DNA from: an uncultured Syntrophomonadaceae bacterium
GTDB lineage: Bacteria > Bacillota > Syntrophomonadia > Syntrophomonadales > Syntrophomonadaceae
Direction: 5' to 3'
Assembly (NCBI GenBank): GCA_944391275.1
Contig: CALXSZ010000135.1
Coordinates: 1 to 9,271 of the forward strand
DNA length: 9,271 nt
Positions 6,185-9,271 of this stretch are shown in pieces (positions within the stretch are counted from its first letter, which is position 1; each line of letters starts with the position of its first letter). The notes beneath the pieces are model-generated. The model searched no databases. It saw only the letters and a list, made by a program, of their open reading frames with translations, and had not been told where the DNA came from. A program made the translations under genes and the position numbers.

Positions 6185-6541
6185 ATGGCTCCACGAACGA
6201 CTTGTAGCTGTGAAGTGATTCATGAAGAAGTCGTGAACCGAATAAAAACCGGAATGACTTCGAAAGAAGAGTATCTTGCGCTGGCTTCATTGTTTAAACT
6301 ATTTGGCGACGGGACGCGGGTGCAAATCTTACATGCGTTGGAGCAGGGGGAAATGTGCGTGTGCGATATTGCCTGCCTGTTGGGCCTGACGAAATCAGCG
6401 GTATCGCACCAGCTAAAGGCGTTGCGGATGGCAAATTTAGTAAAATTTCGCCGAGAAGCGCAAAATGTCTACTATTCTTTGGCGGATTCTCATGTCGAAC
6501 AGATTTTGGATAAAGGATTTGAACATTTGCGGGAAGAATAA
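6185..6541 (+). CDS. ArsR/SmtB-family metal-responsive repressor, CadC-like
   Basis: A 118-aa winged-helix dimeric repressor expected to leave DNA when it binds Zn, Cd, Pb or a similar ion. The core LASLFKLFGDGTRVQILHAL is followed by the recognition helix region (LTKSAVSHQLKALR, about 68-81) and a wing ending at VYYSL. Two metal sites are visible. The first is CadC-type alpha3N: Cys58 and Cys60 in MCVCDI, the same positions as in CadC, plus N-terminal Cys7, Cys9 and His13 (CadC has Cys7 and Cys11). The second is SmtB-type alpha5: Asp101, His103, His114, Glu117, with the same spacing as SmtB Asp104, His106, His117, Glu120. ATG 6185 is preceded by GGAGAGAAGG. No metal efflux ATPase or CDF exporter is adjacent; the gene appears to be alone after its own promoter. 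Likely autoregulated (palindrome 5987-6004). Confidence 0.9.
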   Translation: MAPRTTCSCEVIHEEVVNRIKTGMTSKEEYLALASLFKLFGDGTRVQILHALEQGEMCVCDIACLLGLTKSAVSHQLKALRMANLVKFRREAQNVYYSLADSHVEQILDKGFEHLREE

Positions 6542-6789
6542 AAAGAAAAAATCCGAAACCGCTGCGTAAAAGAGTCCTTTTGTTTAACGTCGAAAATCTC
6601 TGAGCAGAGGAGAATCGCCTCAGGATAAGCGCAGAAAAGTAAATCATTCGCACGAAAAGAGTTTCTTTGGAGCGCGGGTGAAATCTTTTGCAAAAGCGCG
6701 CCCTAAAACGGAATATTCCCGCCTTTTGATAAAAAAGAACGAAAATTTATTAGGAAAAGGATTTTGTGGTGAAAAACCAGAAAAACATG

Positions 6790-6795
6790 TATAAT
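6790..6795 (+). promoter_or_regulatory. Candidate -10 element in the gap upstream of the HAD gene
   Basis: A perfect TATAAT preceded directly by TG. No convincing -35 at 16-18 nt. If used, it would give a leader of more than 400 nt for the HAD phosphatase gene at 7230. Confidence 0.25.
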
Positions 6796-6923
6796 GAAAA
6801 TGGGATGAAAGAGAGCAAAAATCCGCTTCGATCGAGCATACATACGAATTTTTGTAATTCGATACGGGTTCAGTCCGCCAAGGGTTCTTCGGTGGAAAAT
6901 ACCGTGCGCTTTTCCATCGTTTC

Positions 6924-6998
6924 CCAAAGAAACGCCTTGCGTTTTCTTGGATAAGGTCGAACAAAACGTTAGAAGATTTGGAGGAACGCCTGGCGTTT
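6924..6998. repeat. Duplicated palindromic 14-mers
   Basis: AACGCCTTGCGTTT (6931-6944) and AACGCCTGGCGTTT (6985-6998) differ at one base and lie 54 bp apart. Each is nearly its own inverted repeat. The first is the tip of a longer hairpin, 6924-6935 with 6939-6950 (12 bp with one mismatch, loop CTT). Both copies are in the same reading frame and would encode Arg-Leu-Ala-Phe, the difference being synonymous (CTT/CTG). Confidence 0.45.
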
Positions 6999-7014
6999 AA
7001 ACGAGGAAGATAGT

Positions 7015-7046
7015 AAAGAAGGAAAAGATAGAAAAGAAGGAAAAGA
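7015..7046 (+). repeat. Purine-rich direct repeat, period 18
   Basis: AAAGAAGGAAAAGA occurs at 7015-7028 and again at 7033-7046, inside a long, almost uninterrupted purine tract. It could be slippage-generated low-complexity DNA. Confidence 0.5.
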
Positions 7047-7229
7047 AGGAATTGAAGAAATTGGAAAATTTTGGGGACGGTTGATTGAAAGAACCGATTT
7101 ATTCAACGATTTTCAGAGGAATCAAAAAAAGCTTTACTGGTTTTAGGACGTCTTGTTGGAATAAAAATGATTCGCCGGATGGAATGAAAGGAAAGGAGGA
7201 CGTCAAAACACACGGCAGGAAAAAAGGTT

Positions 7230-7877
7230 TTGGCGCAAAAGTTTTCTATGAATATTGCTTTGGATTTGGATGGCGTGTTGTGGGATATTGAATCGTTTCA
7301 GTTGAAATATGGCGAAAAATATTTCCGCCGGCGGGGTATAGCGATGGTGAATCCAAATGGTTTTGGCATCCGGGAGATGTTTCAATGTTCAAGCCGGGAG
7401 GAAAAAAAGTTTTGGGCAACCTATCTGGTACAGGGCTTTTTTACCAAAGCGCGGGAACAGGCCAAAGAAGTCGTGTGGGATTTAAGAAAACGGGGGCATC
7501 GGATTTGTATCATTACCTCCCGATTTAACACGACGGAAACCTCGCTTTTAGGAGCGGTTATGCGCGGCTTGGTGCGGGCCTGGCTGAAGGTGAACGCTAT
7601 TTACTATGACGAAATTGTTTTTTGCGACGACCGCAAAGAGAATTTAAATAAAGCGCAAGCCTGCCGCCGTTTAGCCGTGGACGTGATGGTGGAAGATCGA
7701 AAGGAAAACCTGGATTTGCTGAAAAACCTGACGCGCGTCATTGGTTTTCGAACCCGCAACAATCAATTTTATGAAGATGCCGCGGTCGTGTTTGTTCAAT
7801 CGTTTCGGGAAGTGAAACGGGAAATTGAACGAATGGAGGCTCTTTTACAGCAGGAACATAAGAGAGCTGACGATTGA
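7230..7877 (+). CDS. HAD-family phosphatase, NT5C-like 5'-nucleotidase
   Basis: A cytosolic Mg-dependent HAD phosphatase resembling the NT5C 5'(3')-deoxyribonucleotidase family, which dephosphorylates nucleoside monophosphates. Numbering from TTG 7230 (215 aa): motif I ALDLDGVLWD (nucleophile Asp12, Asp14), a helical cap of about 50 residues, motif II IITSR (Thr96/Ser97), the motif III Lys probably Lys141 in NKAQAC, and motif IV VEDRKEN (Glu155/Asp156). DRKENL occurs twice (134-139, 156-161) with different codons. The C terminus is charged and helical. Start is uncertain: TTG 7230 has AGGA about 9 nt upstream, ATG 7248 has no clear site, and a perfect AAAGGAGG at 7192-7199 leads to no start codon. 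The stop is followed by a strong terminator. Substrate is not determined, and other small HAD phosphatases remain possible. Confidence 0.65.
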   Translation: MAQKFSMNIALDLDGVLWDIESFQLKYGEKYFRRRGIAMVNPNGFGIREMFQCSSREEKKFWATYLVQGFFTKAREQAKEVVWDLRKRGHRICIITSRFNTTETSLLGAVMRGLVRAWLKVNAIYYDEIVFCDDRKENLNKAQACRRLAVDVMVEDRKENLDLLKNLTRVIGFRTRNNQFYEDAAVVFVQSFREVKREIERMEALLQQEHKRADD

Positions 7878-7896
7878 ATGATTGATGATTGAATGA
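7872..7896 (+). repeat. Short direct repeat over the HAD stop codon
   Basis: GATTGAATGA occurs at 7872-7881 and 7887-7896, with ATTGATGATT between. The first copy contains the stop codon TGA (7875-7877). Probably a small slippage product. Confidence 0.5.
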
Positions 7897-7908
7897 AAAA
7901 AAAAGAAA

Positions 7909-7942
7909 AACCGAACGGGAGGAGCCGTCCGGTTCTTTTTTT
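7909..7942 (+). terminator. Intrinsic terminator of the HAD gene
   Basis: AACCGAACGG (7909-7918) pairs with CCGTCCGGTT (7925-7934) with one A-C mismatch and loop GAGGAG, followed by C and T7 (7936-7942). An A-rich left flank could let it work on the other strand too. It separates the HAD gene from fprA. Confidence 0.85.
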
Positions 7943-8020
7943 GAAAAAAGAGATGCAAAGAGAAAGAAAATCGGCTAGGATAAAATAAAGCGATTTTTTA
8001 GATAAAAAGGAGGAAAAAAC

Positions 8021-9229
8021 GTGGAGTGCGTGAGGAAAATAACAGAAGATCTTTTCTGGGTGGGGGCGAACGACCGAAAAATCGATTTTTTTGAAGCGCA
8101 ATATGCGGTCCCGAAAGGGATTTCGTATAATGCTTATTTGCTGCTGGATGATCAAACCGTTTTGTGGGACACGGTGGATTATGCCGTCAGTCGGATTTTT
8201 ATGGAAAATGTAGCGTGGGTTTTACAAGGCCGAATGTTGGATTATTTGGTGATTCATCATATGGAACCCGATCATTCCGCCGCTATTCGGGAAATTCTCA
8301 AAACCTATCCGGGTGTAAAAATGGTTTGTTCGGCGAAGGCGGCTTCGATGCTGCCGCAGTTTGTGTCCTTAGAAGGGTTAGAGCGCGCGCCGGAAATTAT
8401 CTCCATGAAAGAAGGGGAGACGTTAACAACCGGTCGACATACCCATACGTTTTTTTCCGCGCCGCTGGTGCATTGGCCGGAGGTCATGATGACGTTTGAC
8501 CAAACGGATAAAATCCTGTTTACGGCGGATGCGTTTGGCACGTTTGGCGCTTTGAACGGCGCCCTTTTTGCGGACGAGGTCGATTTTGCGAAAGATTTTA
8601 TGGATGAAGCGCGCCGGTATTATACGAATATTGTGGGAATGTACGGGCCGCAGGTGCAGACGGTACTGAAAAAAACGTCGGGGCTTGACGTCCAGATGCT
8701 TTGCCCGCTGCATGGGCCGGTTTGGCGCAAAAACCTGGAACAGATACTGGATCGTTATCAGAAATGGAGTCGGTATGAACCGGAAAAAAAGGGCGTGGCC
8801 ATTTTTTATGCGTCGGTGTATGGACATACGGAAAACGCTGCGGAAGCGCTGGCGATTCGTTTGCGGGAAAGAGGCGTTGCAGTAGCAATGTATGATACCA
8901 ACCGCACATCGGTGGATGAAATGGTTGCAGCCGCATTTTATTACAGTCATTGGGTGTTGGCCTCTATTACCTGGAATGGGGAACTTTTAGGAAGTATGGA
9001 ACACCTGCTGCACCAATTGAACGCCCATAAATTGCAAAACCGTACCGTTGCTTTTGTGCAAAATGGCACATGGGCCGCTATGAGCGCGAAGGTAATGGAA
9101 AAAAGGATTGAAACAATGAAGAATGTAACGGTTTTAAATGAAAAGGTCACGTTAAAATCTTCCTTACAAGAAAGTCAACGAACGGAATTGGATGCTTTGG
9201 TCGAAGCGATCACCGCTTCTTTGGCATAA
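8021..9229 (+). CDS. fprA: A-type flavodiiron protein FprA
   Basis: A soluble flavodiiron protein that reduces O2 to water and/or NO to N2O, protecting anaerobes; electrons usually arrive through rubredoxin or another redox partner. 402 aa, the normal length. The N-terminal metallo-beta-lactamase domain (about 1-250) carries the complete diiron set: His80-x-Glu82-x-Asp84-His85 in HHMEPDH, His151 in VHWPE, Asp170 in TADAFG and His231 in LHGPVW. The C-terminal flavodoxin domain (about 257-402) has the FMN phosphate loop YASVYGHTENAA (263-274), SITWNG and NGTWA. No extra rubredoxin or flavin-reductase domain, hence class A. The GTG start has AAAAGGAGG (8005-8013) 7 nt upstream. No clear -35/-10 pair is seen between the terminator at 7942 and this start; TAAAAT near 7981 is a weak candidate. 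A ribosome binding site follows the stop, suggesting an operon partner to the right. Confidence 0.95.
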   Translation: MECVRKITEDLFWVGANDRKIDFFEAQYAVPKGISYNAYLLLDDQTVLWDTVDYAVSRIFMENVAWVLQGRMLDYLVIHHMEPDHSAAIREILKTYPGVKMVCSAKAASMLPQFVSLEGLERAPEIISMKEGETLTTGRHTHTFFSAPLVHWPEVMMTFDQTDKILFTADAFGTFGALNGALFADEVDFAKDFMDEARRYYTNIVGMYGPQVQTVLKKTSGLDVQMLCPLHGPVWRKNLEQILDRYQKWSRYEPEKKGVAIFYASVYGHTENAAEALAIRLRERGVAVAMYDTNRTSVDEMVAAAFYYSHWVLASITWNGELLGSMEHLLHQLNAHKLQNRTVAFVQNGTWAAMSAKVMEKRIETMKNVTVLNEKVTLKSSLQESQRTELDALVEAITASLA

Positions 9230-9256
9230 AAACATTGGGGAATCGTCATTTTACGC

Positions 9257-9269
9257 AAGGAAGGAGGGG
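9257..9269 (+). promoter_or_regulatory. Ribosome binding site of a gene beyond the right edge
   Basis: AAGGAAGGAGGGG ends 2 bases before the window edge, 28 bp after the fprA stop and with no terminator between. This predicts a plus-strand gene starting just outside the window, probably co-transcribed with fprA. Confidence 0.6.
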
Positions 9270-9271
9270 TT

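Larger units (their letters stand above)
6542..7229 (+). other. 688-bp gap without a recognised gene
   Basis: After the ArsR gene there is only a weak hairpin AAAAG/CTTTT (6568-6581) and a palindrome CTCTG-AG-CAGAG (6598-6609). A TATAAT lies at 6790-6795 and an inverted repeat CGAATT/AATTCG at 6845-6861. One plus-strand frame from 6798 to 7013 has a single internal stop (TAA 6855). Its second part reads protein-like, for example GFFGGKYRALFHRFPKKRLA and TLEDLEERLAFKRGR, but has no start codon after that stop. The duplicated 14-mers and the purine repeat listed separately lie in it. At 7192-7199 a perfect AAAGGAGG has no start codon within range. I recognise no family; decayed coding DNA or an untranslated leader for the next gene are both possible. 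Confidence 0.25.

Noticed and set aside
6862..6885. tRNA T-arm-like sequence GGTTCAGTCC
   Set aside because: No matching acceptor, D or anticodon stems surround it.
7629..7715. Duplicated DRKENL motif in the HAD protein as a recent internal duplication
   Set aside because: The two copies use different codons and differ in flanks, so there is no sign of recent DNA duplication.

Overview
The window looks like chromosome from a Gram-positive, low-to-moderate-GC Bacillota, probably an anaerobic clostridium-like or Negativicutes-like lineage. This rests on strong AGGAGG-type ribosome binding sites, GTG and TTG starts, extended -10 promoters, U-tailed hairpin terminators, a lipobox peptidase, a sporulation-kinase-like histidine kinase and an A-type flavodiiron protein. 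The taxonomic placement is inference. I see no rRNA, tRNA, CRISPR array, complete mobile element or recognisable riboswitch.

Layout, left to right. (1) The C-terminal catalytic part of a soluble sensor histidine kinase (1-779), whose frame is open through the left edge. (2) A PHP-family histidinol-phosphatase (834-1634) with its own extended -10 promoter inside a 7-bp inverted repeat. (3) About 890 bp without a convincing gene (1635-2521). It holds a protein-like but stop-interrupted frame, a strong terminator (2072-2115), a candidate promoter (2245-2253) and a leader of about 260 nt before folD. (4) folD (2522-3406), sharing a bidirectional terminator with (5) a convergent, 712-residue secreted M28 metallopeptidase lipoprotein (3451-5589, minus strand), which has a near-consensus promoter. 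(6) An AT-rich gap with a possible 53-codon ORF (5711-5872). (7) A canonical sigma-A promoter (5942-5970), a leader of about 208 nt and an ArsR/SmtB metal sensor (6185-6541) that keeps both the CadC-type and the SmtB-type metal sites. (8) A gap of 688 bp (6542-7229) with duplicated palindromic 14-mers, a purine-rich repeat and another stop-interrupted frame. (9) An NT5C-like HAD phosphatase (7230-7877) closed by a strong terminator. (10) fprA, an A-type flavodiiron protein (8021-9229), followed by a ribosome binding site for a gene beyond the right edge.

The genes are mostly single-gene transcription units with unrelated roles: signalling, histidine synthesis, one-carbon metabolism, extracellular proteolysis, metal sensing, nucleotide turnover and oxygen or NO detoxification. 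I found no clear undescribed multi-gene system. The parts most worth a second look are the two long gaps, the long leaders of folD and the ArsR gene, the promoter-embedded inverted repeats, and the solitary two-site metal sensor.
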